The translations under genes and the position numbers were made by a program. From contig JBEKZL010000182.1 in the NCBI GenBank assembly GCA_049509915.1, positions 1 to 42,940 of the forward strand: 42,940 nucleotides of DNA, given 5' to 3'. The notes beneath the pieces are model-generated. The model was not told the origin of the DNA and ran no database searches. It was given only the letters and a program-made list of their open reading frames with translations. Below, piece after piece: positions 1-8,805 of the stretch. Position 1 is the first letter of the stretch; each line of letters starts with the position of its first letter. This stretch comes from JBEKYD01 sp049509915. GTDB taxonomy: Bacteria > Acidobacteriota > Terriglobia > Bryobacterales > Bryobacteraceae.

Positions 1-302
1 TTTCGACCTTCTGAAGGTCACCTGCCGAGCATAGTGTACCCAGTAGGCCACAGTCACAATCCGCTCTATTCCCCAAATAATCAGCTACTTCCAGCTCATC
101 GAGAGCGGGAACTTCGGAATAGACCAACGCGGCAACCAGCAGGGTGCTCAGCGTGACATCCCAGATCGCAACGGACCGAGCCACCCGTCCCGTCTCCCAG
201 CCAAAAGACCAGTGATCGCTCTCTGCCGAGATATGCCAAGTGTCGAAGTCGAAGATCAGGGCAGTCCGGATCGCCAGAGCAGCCAAGAAAGATGAGCAGC
301 AT
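1..302 (-). pseudogene. GT39/PMT-like membrane protein, N-terminal remnant (runs off left edge)
   Basis: On the minus strand an ATG at 302 opens MLLIF. A one-base shift then gives LAALAIRTALIFDFDTW, followed by SDHWSFGWETGRVARSVA and, without a break, IWDVTLSTLLVAALVY. I recognise the first block as the N-terminal membrane helix and first periplasmic loop of large dolichyl-phosphate-mannose mannosyltransferase-like (GT39/PMT) membrane proteins common in Acidobacteria. The second block resembles a later helix (typically W-E-T-S-L). The sequence normally between them appears deleted. So there is one frameshift near 288-292 and an internal deletion near 165-175. The rest lies left of the window or is lost. 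The family call is recognition from memory, and the deletion is inferred from how the blocks abut. Confidence 0.45.
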
Positions 303-448
303 TGGGCCGCGCCGGCTCGAAAGACGGCAGGACAGATGCCATGCATGGTGACGATTTATACATTTAATAGCACTCAATCGTCCTCACAATTAGGAAGCTG
401 CCAATTCGCTTCGGGTCGGGTGCCGATTAAGCCTCGTGGCTAGCCAAG

Positions 449-494
449 GGCCGGCTGCTACAAATGTAACGGCTCAGATCCTGGTCTTTGACGA
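449..494 (-). repeat. Duplicated hslU 3' tail downstream of metB
   Basis: A 24-base string at 471-494 is identical to 1724-1747, the last codons of hslU. The flanking bases toward the stop codon are also similar. Read on the minus strand it encodes VKDQDLSRYI, as in the real HslU C-terminus, but one base is missing just before the stop, so the frame runs on into Cys-Ser-Ser. Similarity ends abruptly on the upstream side. The copy lies about 40 bp downstream of the metB-like gene, so that gene is bracketed by the two copies in direct orientation. It is a scar of a duplication or recombination, or an assembly chimera. Confidence 0.75.
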
Positions 495-534
495 GCGGTT
501 GCCGGTGATCGGACGGCCACCCCCTGCCAGGCCC

Positions 535-1677
535 TTAGACCCGCCCCAAAGCTGCGCTTAAGTCGTCGATCAGGTCGTCCAGGTCTTCCAAGCCTACTGA
601 GATGCGGATTAAGTTGGGGGAGAGTCCCATGCGCTCGCGAACCTCGGCGGGCACGGAGGCATGTGTCATGGTGACGGGGTGTTCGATGAGCGACTCGACC
701 CCGCCCAGCGACTCGGCCAGGGTGAAGATGCGCACGCCGGCCAGTATCTGAAATGCGGCCTCCTGTCCTCCTCGAACCCGAAATGAGAAGGTTCCTCCGT
801 ACCCGCGCATCTGTTCGAGCGCCAGCCGGTGTTGGGGATGCGACGGGAGGCCGGGGTGCAGCACGGACTCGATTTTCGGATGGCGGCTGAGCCATTGGGC
901 CACGGCCAGGCCATTACGGTTGTGCTCCTCCATCCGCAGCGCCAGCGTTTTGATGCCCCGCAGCACCAGGAAACAATCTTGCGGCCCGGCGCAGGTGCCC
1001 AGCGCGTTTTGCAGAAAGCCGATGCGCTCGGCCAGGTCCGGACGATTCACAATGGCGGCGCCGCCGACCACGTCGGAATGGCCGTTGATGTACTTGGTGG
1101 TGGAGTGAACCACGATGTCGATACCGAATTCAAGCGGGCGCTGAAAATAGGGCGAAAGAAACGTGTTGTCGCAAATGGCCAGGGCGCCGTGGCGGTGGGC
1201 CGCATCCGCCGTTCGCTTCAGGTCCACCAGGTTCATCAAGGGATTGGTGGGCGACTCGATCCATACCGCCCCGGCCCCTTCCGCCAGCGCGGCTTCGAGG
1301 GCGGCGCTGTCGCGCAGATCGAGGTAGCGGGCGCGAATCCCCTTGCTCCGGAAGGCGGTCTCGAACAGGCGATAGGTGCCGCCGTACAGGTCGTTATGCA
1401 CCAGGATGGTATCGCCCGACTGGAATAGCATCACGAGCGTGGTTTCGGCGGCCATGCCCGTGCCGAACGCGAATCCGGCAGCGCCGCCTTCGAGCGCGGC
1501 CAGGCATTCTTCCAGCACCTTGCGGGTGGGATTGCCACTGCGAGAGTAGTCGAACGCGCCCGGCTGGTTGACGGCGCGGAAGGCGAACGTGGAGGTCTGA
1601 TAAATGGGTGTCGCCACGGCACCCTGGTGGTCGAGGCTGCGATGGCCGGCGTGGATGGATAAAGTCTTGAATTTCAT
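535..1677 (-). CDS. metB: Trans-sulfuration PLP enzyme (cystathionine gamma-synthase/lyase-like)
   Basis: A 380-residue Cys/Met-metabolism PLP enzyme of full family length (fold type I). Visible features are SIHAGHRSLDHQGAVATPIY at the N-terminus, the substrate/PLP loop YSRSGNPTRKVLEECLAALE, the aspartate in AICDNTFLSPYFQRP, and the PLP-lysine motif HSTTKYINGHSD. The C-terminus has SLGGVESLIEHP and RISVGLEDLDDLIDDL. Family members make cystathionine from an activated homoserine (MetB), cleave it (MetC/gamma-lyase) or use sulfide directly; sequence alone does not separate these, so the symbol is provisional. I chose the ATG at 1677 (MKFKTLSIHAG). An in-frame TTG at 1692 is possible; neither has a strong ribosome-binding site. 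It starts 32 bp after the hslU stop on the same strand. Confidence 0.88.
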   Translation of the reverse strand: MKFKTLSIHAGHRSLDHQGAVATPIYQTSTFAFRAVNQPGAFDYSRSGNPTRKVLEECLAALEGGAAGFAFGTGMAAETTLVMLFQSGDTILVHNDLYGGTYRLFETAFRSKGIRARYLDLRDSAALEAALAEGAGAVWIESPTNPLMNLVDLKRTADAAHRHGALAICDNTFLSPYFQRPLEFGIDIVVHSTTKYINGHSDVVGGAAIVNRPDLAERIGFLQNALGTCAGPQDCFLVLRGIKTLALRMEEHNRNGLAVAQWLSRHPKIESVLHPGLPSHPQHRLALEQMRGYGGTFSFRVRGGQEAAFQILAGVRIFTLAESLGGVESLIEHPVTMTHASVPAEVRERMGLSPNLIRISVGLEDLDDLIDDLSAALGRV

Positions 1678-1709
1678 CAGAAGGAAAGCCAATTGCCAGG
1701 CGTCGGCCG

Positions 1710-2922
1710 CTACAGAATATAGCGGCTCAGATCCTGGTCTTTGACGATATCGGAAAGCTGCTTGCGGACATAGACGGAATCGACTTTGACGCTTTTCTTT
1801 TTCAGGTCGGGGCCTTCGAAGGAAATCTCTTCCAGCAGTTTTTCCATGATGGTGTGGAGGCGGCGGGCGCCGATATTCTCCGACGACTGGTTCACCTGCG
1901 CGGCGAAGCGGGCCACCTCCTCGAGCGCATCGTCGGTGAGGGTGAGCTTGATGCCTTCGGTTTCGAGCAGCGCGGTGTATTGCTTCGACAGGGCGTTCTT
2001 GGGCTCCTTCAAAATCCGGATGAAGTCCTCCACGGTAAGCGATTTGAGCTCGACGCGAATAGGAAAACGGCCCTGCAACTCAGGGATCATATCGCTGGGC
2101 TTGGAGACATGGAAGGCGCCGGCGGCGATGAACAGAATATGGTCGGTGCGCAGGAAGCCGTGGCGGGTATTGACGGTGGTGCCTTCGACGATGGGCAGGA
2201 TGTCGCGCTGTACGCCCTCGCGGCTCACGTCCGGCCCGTGGCCGGCTTCGCGGCCGGCGATTTTATCGATCTCGTCAGAGGTTGGGCAGCATGTCCTTCA
2301 GATTGATGCCCATTTCTTCGATGCCCGCGTTGGTGGTGATTTCAAACGAAGGGCCGCGGTCCTTGACGTCAATCTCGACCAGGCGTTCGTCCAGCTTGCC
2401 TTCGCGCAGGCGCTCGCGCAACTTTTCGCGGGTGCGATCGACGCTTTCGCTGGGCTCGGGCTGAGGCGGCATGAGCAGATCCAGCAGGCGCTCCTCGGCG
2501 TTCAGTTCGGCGCGGTCGGCCACTTCATCCAGGCGTTCCTCGCGCACCATGTCGATGGCGATGTCGACCAGATCGCGAATCATCGACTCCACGTCACGGC
2601 CGACATAACCGACCTCGGTGAATTTGCTAGCTTCCACCTTCAGAAACGGTGAATTGGAAAGCTTGGCGAGGCGGCGGGCCAACTCGGTCTTGCCCACGCC
2701 GGTGGGGCCGATCATGAGAATATTCTTGGGCATCACCTCTTCGGCCATCTCGGGCGCCAGCTTCTGGCGGCGGATGCGGTTGCGCAAGGCGATGGCGACG
2801 GCCCGTTTGGCTTCGGACTGGCCAATGACGTGTTTGTCCAACTCTCGAACAATTTCGCGCGGCGTCAACTCATCGAGGAGCGGCGCTTCGTCGTCGGATT
2901 GGCCCGGCAGATAGATGACCAT
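1710..2922 (-). pseudogene. hslU: hslU, ATPase subunit of HslUV protease, internally deleted and frameshifted
   Basis: The start is the ATG at 2922 (MVIYLPGQSDDEAP), two bases after the hslV stop. The first 215 residues include ELDKHVIGQSEAKRAVAIAL and Walker A GPTGVGKTELARRLA, and run to NLKDMLPNL, then TGA. The downstream part resumes in another frame at DEIDKIAGREAGHGPDVSRE and continues normally through SENIGARRLHTIMEKLLEEI to the C-terminal RYIL. What is missing is the stretch normally between LPNLFG and the hydrophobic strand of Walker B, about 50 residues. The two parts total about 403 codons against roughly 445-460 for the family. The junction is at 2272-2276, and the deleted length is not a multiple of three. 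As written the gene cannot make a working unfoldase. This is either a true null allele or a collapsed assembly. Confidence 0.9.
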
Positions 2923-2924
2923 GG

Positions 2925-3464
2925 CTATTCGAGTTCCTCGAAGGTGAAATTCTCGTTGGTGTAAATGCAGATTTTGCCGGCGATTTTCATGGACTGTTCG
3001 GCGATGTGGCGGGCGCTCAGCTTGGTGTTCTGCAGCAGGGCGGTAGCGGCGGAGAGGGCGAAGGGACCACCGGAACCGATGGCGGCGATGCCTTCGTCGG
3101 GCTCGATGACGTCGCCGTTGCCGCTCACCAGGTAGGTGCTGCCGGCATCCGCCACCAGCAGCAGGGCCTCCAGGTGACGCAGGGCCCGGTCGGTGCGCCA
3201 CTCCTTGGCCAGTTCCACCACCGAGCGCGCCAGGTTGCCGTTGAACTGTTCGAGTTTGGTTTCAAAGCGGGAGAAAAGCGCGAAGGCATCCGCCGTGGAG
3301 CCGGCGAAACCGGCCAGAATCTTATCGTTGTAAAGGCGCCGGATCTTGCGTGCCGAAGCTTTGATGACTTCCGAGCCCAACGTCACCTGCCCGTCGCCCG
3401 CCATCACCACCTTGTTATCGCGGCGCACGCAAAGCACCGTGGTAGACCTTATCTTAGTTATCAT
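2925..3464 (-). CDS. hslV: HslV, peptidase subunit of HslUV (ClpQ)
   Basis: A 179-residue proteasome-beta-like threonine peptidase of the usual HslV length. The N-terminus reads MITKIRSTTVLCVRR; by analogy with mature HslV (TTIVSVRR), cleavage should expose Thr8 as the nucleophile. Other family blocks are MAGDGQVTLG, KIRRLYNDKILAGFAGSTAD, LARSVVELAKEWRTD, LVSGNGDVIEPDEGIAAIGS and the C-terminal CIYTNENFTFEELE. HslV forms a double hexamer that degrades proteins fed in by the HslU ATPase. hslU follows after two bases, so the two would be co-transcribed and coupled, but hslU is broken here, which would leave HslV without its unfoldase. Start choice is firm because the ORF begins just before the processing site. 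Confidence 0.95.
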   Translation of the reverse strand: MITKIRSTTVLCVRRDNKVVMAGDGQVTLGSEVIKASARKIRRLYNDKILAGFAGSTADAFALFSRFETKLEQFNGNLARSVVELAKEWRTDRALRHLEALLLVADAGSTYLVSGNGDVIEPDEGIAAIGSGGPFALSAATALLQNTKLSARHIAEQSMKIAGKICIYTNENFTFEELE

Positions 3465-3490
3465 TGATTGAGCAACCTCATTTTAGCGCA

Positions 3491-3511
3491 GGGCTTCGGG
3501 AAGCGAAGCCT
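3491..3511. terminator. Strong hairpin between the DHA2 transporter and hslV
   Basis: GGCTTCG (3492-3498) pairs with CGAAGCC (3504-3510) around a 5-base loop. Pairing extends with two mismatches into the flanking GCGC/GCGC. It sits in the 80-bp gap between the 3' end of the transporter and the hslV start, both on the minus strand. There is no clear T-run after it on either strand, so it may be an attenuator, an mRNA-stabilising stem or a weak terminator rather than a classical intrinsic terminator. Confidence 0.35.
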
Positions 3512-3544
3512 GGCGCGGCCACGGCCCAGGCGCATTCGGAGATT

Positions 3545-5128
3545 TCATTTGCGCCGTTTACGGACGCCATGGAAGAGAACGGCCAGCGGGATGCATACCA
3601 GCGGCAAATACGCGAGCAGGCGAAAGTTATCGGCATAAGCCAGCAGCGACGCCTGCTGCTGCACCATGCGGTAAAGCGTTCCCACGGCCATTTGATGAGC
3701 GGTGTAGGCGTCCGCCCCAGCGAGATAGAATTTTGTTTCGAGGCCATGCAGGATCCTGGTCACGATGGCGTCTTCCGCTGTGACGTTTGCCCCCAGGTAA
3801 TGTTGATGGGTCTGAGCGCCGCGCACCAGGAAGGTGGTGACGGTTGCGATGCCGACACTGCCTCCGATGTTACGCATCAAGTTGTAGATGCCAGCCGCAT
3901 TGCCGATTTCCTCCTTGCGCAGCCTGCCCATGGTCATGGTGGTGAGAGGAACGAAAATGAAGCCGCCGGCAAAGCCGTTGATTACGTTCGGCAGGGCGAC
4001 CGAAGCCATGGAAATGTCCAGATTGACGCGGCTGAGCAGCAAAGCCGAATAGCCGAGGATGGCGAAGCCGCAGGCCAGCAGCAGGCGGCCATCCACGTAG
4101 TTGACCAGCGTGCCCACCACGATCATCGAAGCGATCGACCCGATGCCGCGGGGACTGACAGCCAGGCCGCTGGCGAGCGCCGGGTACCCCATCAAGGTCT
4201 GTAGAAATAACGGCAACAGGGCGGTGACGCCATACAGCACGAAGCCGTAGATGCCGGCGATCAGCGTGCCGACGCCGAAATTGCGGTCGGCGAAGACACG
4301 CAGTTGCACGATCGGCTCCCGGTTGGTGAATTCGCGGAAGATAAAGCCGATCAGCGCGATGGCGGAAGCGGCCGCGGTCCAGCGTATCCAATCCGCCGCG
4401 AACCAATCGTCCTCCTGTCCTTTGTCCAGCAGCAATTGCAATGTGCCCAGCCAGACGGCCATCAGGCCGAAGCCGAGAAAATCGATGGCGCCTCGAAACG
4501 CCCGCCTGATATAGGGAGGGTCTTCGACGAAGGTCTTCACCATGAGCAGCGCCAGGCAGCCGACCGGAAGATTGATGTAGAAGATCCAGCGCCAGGAATA
4601 GCTATCGGTGATCCACCCTCCCAAAGTCGGGCCGATGACGGGGGCTACCACCACCCCGACCCCGTAGACAGCCATCGCCGTGCCGTGCTGGCGGGGTGGG
4701 AAGCTTTCGAGCAAAATGGATTGGGCCAGGGGCTGCATGCCGCCGCCGCCGACGCCCTGCAGGATCCGGGCCACGATCAGCATCGGCATGTTGACGGCAA
4801 TGCCGCACAGCAGGGACGCGCCGGCGAATACCAGGATCGAGATCATCAACAGACGCTTGCGCCCGATCCGCCGCGTGATCCATCCGGCGGCGGGAAGCAT
4901 GATGGCGTTGGAAACCAGATAGCTGGTCAGCACCCAGGTGGATTCGTCGGTCGAAGCCGAGAGGTTCCCGGCGATGTGCGGCAAGGCGACGTTGGCCACC
5001 GAGGAATCGAGCACGACCATGAAGGTCGAGAGCATGACCGATAGCGCGATCATCCACGGATTGGCGGAGGGCGTCCACTCCGCCGGTTCCACCGCGGTAT
5101 TCGGCGGCGCACCGCCGGGCGGGCTCAT
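3545..5128 (-). CDS. DHA2-family (EmrB/QacA) major facilitator drug exporter
   Basis: A 527-residue polytopic inner-membrane protein, the right size for a 14-helix drug:H+ antiporter. The first helix carries STFMVVLDSSVANVALPHIA (motif D1 with the conserved Asp). It is followed by STDESTWVLTSYLV, the motif A loop GWITRRIGRKRLLMIS and GVGGGGMQPLAQSILLESFP. Motif C lies at GVGVVVAPVIGPTLGGWI, followed by the DHA2-typical YSWRWIFYINLPVG. Such proteins export hydrophobic drugs, dyes or lipids, often with an HlyD-type adaptor (EmrA) and TolC. No adaptor gene is adjacent, so the substrate is unknown. The ATG at 5128 leaves a 25-residue cytoplasmic tail rich in Pro before helix 1. It lies upstream of hslV on the same strand, without obvious functional linkage. 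Confidence 0.93.
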   Translation of the reverse strand: MSPPGGAPPNTAVEPAEWTPSANPWMIALSVMLSTFMVVLDSSVANVALPHIAGNLSASTDESTWVLTSYLVSNAIMLPAAGWITRRIGRKRLLMISILVFAGASLLCGIAVNMPMLIVARILQGVGGGGMQPLAQSILLESFPPRQHGTAMAVYGVGVVVAPVIGPTLGGWITDSYSWRWIFYINLPVGCLALLMVKTFVEDPPYIRRAFRGAIDFLGFGLMAVWLGTLQLLLDKGQEDDWFAADWIRWTAAASAIALIGFIFREFTNREPIVQLRVFADRNFGVGTLIAGIYGFVLYGVTALLPLFLQTLMGYPALASGLAVSPRGIGSIASMIVVGTLVNYVDGRLLLACGFAILGYSALLLSRVNLDISMASVALPNVINGFAGGFIFVPLTTMTMGRLRKEEIGNAAGIYNLMRNIGGSVGIATVTTFLVRGAQTHQHYLGANVTAEDAIVTRILHGLETKFYLAGADAYTAHQMAVGTLYRMVQQQASLLAYADNFRLLAYLPLVCIPLAVLFHGVRKRRK

Positions 5129-5353
5129 CCGGTGGAATCCCTCCGCGCCGCTCGATTGTCTTTGCGTATGACCATGCAGTCATTTTAATCGGGCGGGAAA
5201 ACGCGGAGGCCAAGAAACAATTCTTTCGGATCATGGACACCGAATTCGGGAGCTTGTCTTTCACCCGGAGCCAGCACCGGGAGCGGCGTACCGGCGGAAA
5301 AGGTGGCGTGGCTTGTCGCCGATATGACCAGGGGAACGATACGGCGAAGGCTG

Positions 5354-6883
5354 TTAGGAAGTCCCACTGTGAGAACTTCGAGTTGCCGAAACTGCGACGA
5401 GGCGTTTGCGCAGGAGGGAACGGATGGCTTCGAGGACGGCCGGCTCGGGCACGCCGGATTCACGGCAGAACCTGAGTAAATGCGGCGCGGCGAAAGGGCC
5501 CTCCATGGCGGCCAGGAGCTGGCGCTCGAGTGGGTCCAGTTCGTGTTCGATTTCTAGCGCCTGGCCAAGCCGCCTGGCCTTTACCTGGGGCGCGATGGCG
5601 GCGCCGAGTACACTCGCATCCAGGAGTGCGACGGGGCCGGCGCGGCGCAGGCCGTTTGCTTCGATATGGCGGCGGATGTCCGGGGTGCGGGCCAAGCGTT
5701 CGGCGCGGAATGCATCCTCGATTTCGTCGCCAACGGCGCACCGCGGGGGCCGGGACTGATCGATGCGCTCCCAGGGCGGGCCGCAGTCCGGAGAGCTCCA
5801 CTGGAACGCGACCAGAACGGTGACGACTCGCGCATATCCCTGTGCGCGAAGATTCGCCGCCCACGCGCCGGCCGAATCGAGGAACGAGGCATAGTCGGCA
5901 CCCTTGGCATGGCCGGCGGCATATTGGGCCGCGCTGTGGGTAGCCACGCTGAGCACGTAGATGTCCATGGGCGCGCCGGCTAGCCATTGGCGCAAGCGGC
6001 GGGCGACGGATTCGCCTTCGCGTTCGCCGAGTTCGGTGACCATCTGGGCCATGCCGCCGGCCGCGAGGTGACGGGGCAATCCGGCGATGATGCGCCGCTG
6101 AACGTCCTCTCCCGAGAGGCCGCCGTCACGAAAGCGGAGGGTATTCAATGGCGAGGGGACAAAGGGAGGATTGGCGGTGATCAGATCGAAGCGTTCGTCG
6201 CCGACCGGGTCGAACAGGTCGCCCTCGACGGCCTGCAGATTGGTAACGCCCAGAGCTTGCGCGTTGAAGCGGGTGCAACCGACGGCGCGCGGATTGATAT
6301 CCACGGCGCACACGCGCCGCGCGTGAGAGGCGGCCAGCAGGGCTTGAACGCCGGAGCCGGAACAAAGGTCAAGGGCGTAGCCGACCGGCCGGCGGACAGT
6401 GGCGCGCGCCAGATAGCGGCTGTCGAAGCCCGGCGCCATGACCTGATCGGAGGCGACGGCGGCGTGGCCCGGATGGGGAAGCTCGGGCCAGGCGTGATCC
6501 GCGAAAATCAAGTGCCGGCCCACGGGAACCAGCGACGCCCGCGCTCGCGCCAGACCGGTTTCATCGATTTCGAGCAGCCCGGTTCGGACTAGCAACTCGC
6601 GGCTCGGAGGGGGGAGCAGCCGTTCCACTTCGCCGGGGTCGAGGGCTCCTTGCAGCAGAAACAGGTCGATGGCCAGCGAGAGCGGATCGCGCTCGGCCAG
6701 GCGCTGGTCGCGGTAAACGGGAAGGTCGCGCCAATGGAGGTCGCACAAGTCGGCGAGCCCGAGGCGCTGGCGCACCGCGTCCTCGCAATATCCGGCGCGG
6801 GCAATGGCGGAAACCGCATCGCGCAGAGCCGGCACGTCGGCATCGCCGGCCAGGAAGGGGGCGCGCGCGGACGAATCACTCAT
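5354..6883 (-). CDS. Class I SAM-dependent methyltransferase with N- and C-terminal accessory domains
   Basis: About 509 residues from the preferred ATG at 6883 (MSDSSARAPFLAG); an in-frame ATG at 6997 would add 38 weakly conserved-looking residues. The centre is a Rossmann methyltransferase: motif I YALDLCSGSGVQALLAAS, motif II-like VCAVDINPRAVGCTRFNA and the catalytic ITANPPFVPSP. The NPP[FY] motif is typical of N-methyltransferases that modify a Gln, Asn or base amide (HemK/RsmC-like). The roughly 150-residue N-terminal region (SRELLVRTGLLEID) looks like a helical or winged-helix domain, and the C-terminal 150 residues (AAMEGPFAAPHLLRFC) look like another winged-helix-type segment. Long proteins of this architecture are mostly known from actinobacteria and acidobacteria with unclear substrates. 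Target unknown. It ends 225 bp upstream of the transporter start. Confidence 0.82.
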   Translation of the reverse strand: MSDSSARAPFLAGDADVPALRDAVSAIARAGYCEDAVRQRLGLADLCDLHWRDLPVYRDQRLAERDPLSLAIDLFLLQGALDPGEVERLLPPPSRELLVRTGLLEIDETGLARARASLVPVGRHLIFADHAWPELPHPGHAAVASDQVMAPGFDSRYLARATVRRPVGYALDLCSGSGVQALLAASHARRVCAVDINPRAVGCTRFNAQALGVTNLQAVEGDLFDPVGDERFDLITANPPFVPSPLNTLRFRDGGLSGEDVQRRIIAGLPRHLAAGGMAQMVTELGEREGESVARRLRQWLAGAPMDIYVLSVATHSAAQYAAGHAKGADYASFLDSAGAWAANLRAQGYARVVTVLVAFQWSSPDCGPPWERIDQSRPPRCAVGDEIEDAFRAERLARTPDIRRHIEANGLRRAGPVALLDASVLGAAIAPQVKARRLGQALEIEHELDPLERQLLAAMEGPFAAPHLLRFCRESGVPEPAVLEAIRSLLRKRLVAVSATRSSHSGTS

Positions 6884-7073
6884 TCGAAACGCACCGGTGC
6901 GTAACGCGCCGGGCCATAGCAGCTCGACAGACGACAAGAAACGATCGTCTGTCCCACCGGGCTTTTTAAGGGGCAGGGCGAGATTGCGCGAGTCCATTCC
7001 TCTCTATAGTCGGCGGGATAGTGGGAAGTTCTCATCCGAGCCGAGGCTGGGCGCCGGTCCTCAATGGCGGGAG

Positions 7074-7663
7074 TCAGGCGGCCGCGGCTGACGCAATGCC
7101 CAGGCGGCAGCGCTTGTATTTCTTGCCGCTACCGCAGGGACAAGGGTGGTTGCGGGCGATTTTGGGTTGGGGGCGGCGGAGGTTTCCGGCTTTTGTGCAA
7201 AATTGTGCATCGGGGAGGCATTTTCCGGCTCGGCTTCGGGCTGGGATGGTGGATCGTTGGGCACGGTTGTGCAATTTTGTGCATCGGGGGGCGGTTGTGG
7301 GGCGAAGCTGTCGAGGCCGGCCATACCGGCGGTGCCCTCCTGCTCGGGATCGGGCGGGGCGGCGGCTTTATTGATGATGAAAATGGCGGCCCGGAGGCGG
7401 ATGGAGGGTGAGGATTTGGGGTCGGTGAGGATGGCGCGGAGGGTTTCGAAGACGAGGTCGGCAAGGTCGATGGCGCGCTCGCGATAGAGGACGGCGCGGT
7501 CGTGGCGGGCGAGGGCTAAGGCCTCGCGGAACTCGGGCGAATTGAGGCGCCAGTTGGCGATGGTATTGCGATGGACGCCGGCTTGGGCGGCGGCGTCGGT
7601 CAGAGTGGCGCCGTTGGACAAAGCATCGACGACCTGGAGCTCTGGGGGAGTGAGAATGAACAT
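7074..7663 (-). pseudogene. HTH protein with C-terminal SEC-C zinc motif, frameshifted
   Basis: The first frame starts at ATG 7663 and encodes TPPELQVVDALSNGATLTDA, a helix-turn-helix (AAQAGVHRNTIANWR) like terminase-small-subunit or resolvase HTHs. A helical region (SPSIRLRAAIFIINKAA) and a low-complexity Pro/Gln/Asn linker follow, containing DAQNC and MHNFAQ repeats. The expected SEC-C tail (ARNHPCPCGSGKKYKRC) is read only in another frame, ending at 7074. Restoring one base in the G5 run at 7169-7173 (C5 on the coding strand) joins the two exactly. I therefore read it as one roughly 196-residue gene with a homopolymer indel, which may be a real mutation or a sequencing error. SEC-C binds zinc in SecA and many DNA-associated proteins. 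The function of this protein is unknown. Confidence 0.72.
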
Positions 7664-7922
7664 AACGATCGCTTGCGGCTTTTGCAGCTTTACGATAGCG
7701 GGCGAGCGGGGAAAAACGGGGGAGGGATTCCGGGGATTTGCCGCTAAGGCATGGTTGCGGATGGATTTATAAATATTTCTCGGGTTTGTGATCCAACTGC
7801 ACGGCCACTGCGGGACCGCCGGGACGGATCAAAAAGTGCTGTGCAAGGCGCCATAATGCGGGGGCGACATCAGGAGCTCGGTGTCTCGATTCGGCATGCG
7901 GGAGCGCGTGCGCCACGCTGAA

Positions 7923-8777
7923 TTACTGCCCGGCTTCGATGAGGCGAAGGAAAGATTCGGCTTGGGCGTAGCCGGGGCGAAGCTTGAGCGCCTCGGTAAA
8001 ATCGGCACGCGCGCGCGCCAGATCGGGTTTGTACAGCAAATGATACGTGCCGGCAAACAAGTGAGCCCTGGCGTCCAGCGGACGCAAGCGCACGATGCTT
8101 TCGGCGATTTGGGCGGCTTGCTCGAACATGCCGAGCTGGTGATATTCGGCGGCGAGAAAATCGAGGCGCGAGACGTCGCTCGGGTCGGCGGCGATTTCTT
8201 GGTTGAGGATCGAAATGTACAAGAGGCTCTTGCGGCGGCGCGCTTCCGGGTCCGAGGCGAAATCGTGCTCGATGCGGATACCGCTTCTATGCAGGCTTCC
8301 GCCGGCGGAGAGTATCGAAGCGTCGATGGTTTCATGGACGCGGCCACGATACCGGTAGCGGGTTCGGTTGGGAAACAGGCGAACGACGTAATCGGTGGTG
8401 GGAGCTGTGGAATGCAACCCGCGATTATGGCGCTCGAGGTAATACCCCGAATTTCGGTCGAGCGCGACCAGGGCTTCGAGCGCGGGTGCGCTCGATCGGT
8501 CCAGGGTTTCATCCGCGTCGAGCACCAGGATCCACTGGCCGTTGGCGCGTGCGATGGCGCGATTGCGGGCGGCCGAGAAATCGACCTTGGCGAAACGGAA
8601 CGGGATCACCCGGGCTCCGTAGCGTGCCGCGATCGGTACGGTCCGATCGGTCGAGCCGGTGTCGACGATCACCAACTCGCCGGCCAGATCGCGCACCGAA
8701 TCGAGGCAGTGCGGGAGATTGCGCTCCTCGTTCTTCACCACCATGCAAAGGCTGAGCGCTTCGGGTATGTGGGCCAT
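7923..8777 (-). CDS. Family 2 glycosyltransferase with C-terminal TPR repeats
   Basis: A 284-residue cytoplasmic protein. The GT-A core is visible: LSLCMVVKNEERNLPHCLDS, VIVDTGSTDRT, FSAARNRAIARANGQWILVL and DADETLD, where the usual DxD site is D-A-D. A mid-region RVHETIDASIL and IRIEHDF match the SunS/WaaE-like GT2 subgroup. The C-terminal 100 residues form TPR-type helices (FLAAEYHQLGMFEQAAQIAE, ARADFTEALKLRPGYAQAES). Such proteins transfer sugars to lipid carriers, LPS core or peptides; the acceptor cannot be told. A GGGAG box lies 11 bases before the ATG at 8777. The alternative GTG at 8786 is too close to it. The small protein gene at 8806-9021 precedes it on the same strand. Confidence 0.88.
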   Translation of the reverse strand: MAHIPEALSLCMVVKNEERNLPHCLDSVRDLAGELVIVDTGSTDRTVPIAARYGARVIPFRFAKVDFSAARNRAIARANGQWILVLDADETLDRSSAPALEALVALDRNSGYYLERHNRGLHSTAPTTDYVVRLFPNRTRYRYRGRVHETIDASILSAGGSLHRSGIRIEHDFASDPEARRRKSLLYISILNQEIAADPSDVSRLDFLAAEYHQLGMFEQAAQIAESIVRLRPLDARAHLFAGTYHLLYKPDLARARADFTEALKLRPGYAQAESFLRLIEAGQ

Positions 8778-8805
8778 AGCGGTCACGGCTCCCAGGTCGC
8801 CGCGG

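Noticed and set aside
5185..5353. Open reading stretch just downstream of the methyltransferase (GLPNSLRRIVPLVISATSHA)
   Set aside because: It has no start codon of its own; it could be read-through of a former longer gene but there is no family match.
7169..7173. Programmed -1 frameshifting for the SEC-C gene
   Set aside because: There is no canonical X-XXY-YYZ slippery site with a downstream stem in view; an indel in the C tract is simpler.
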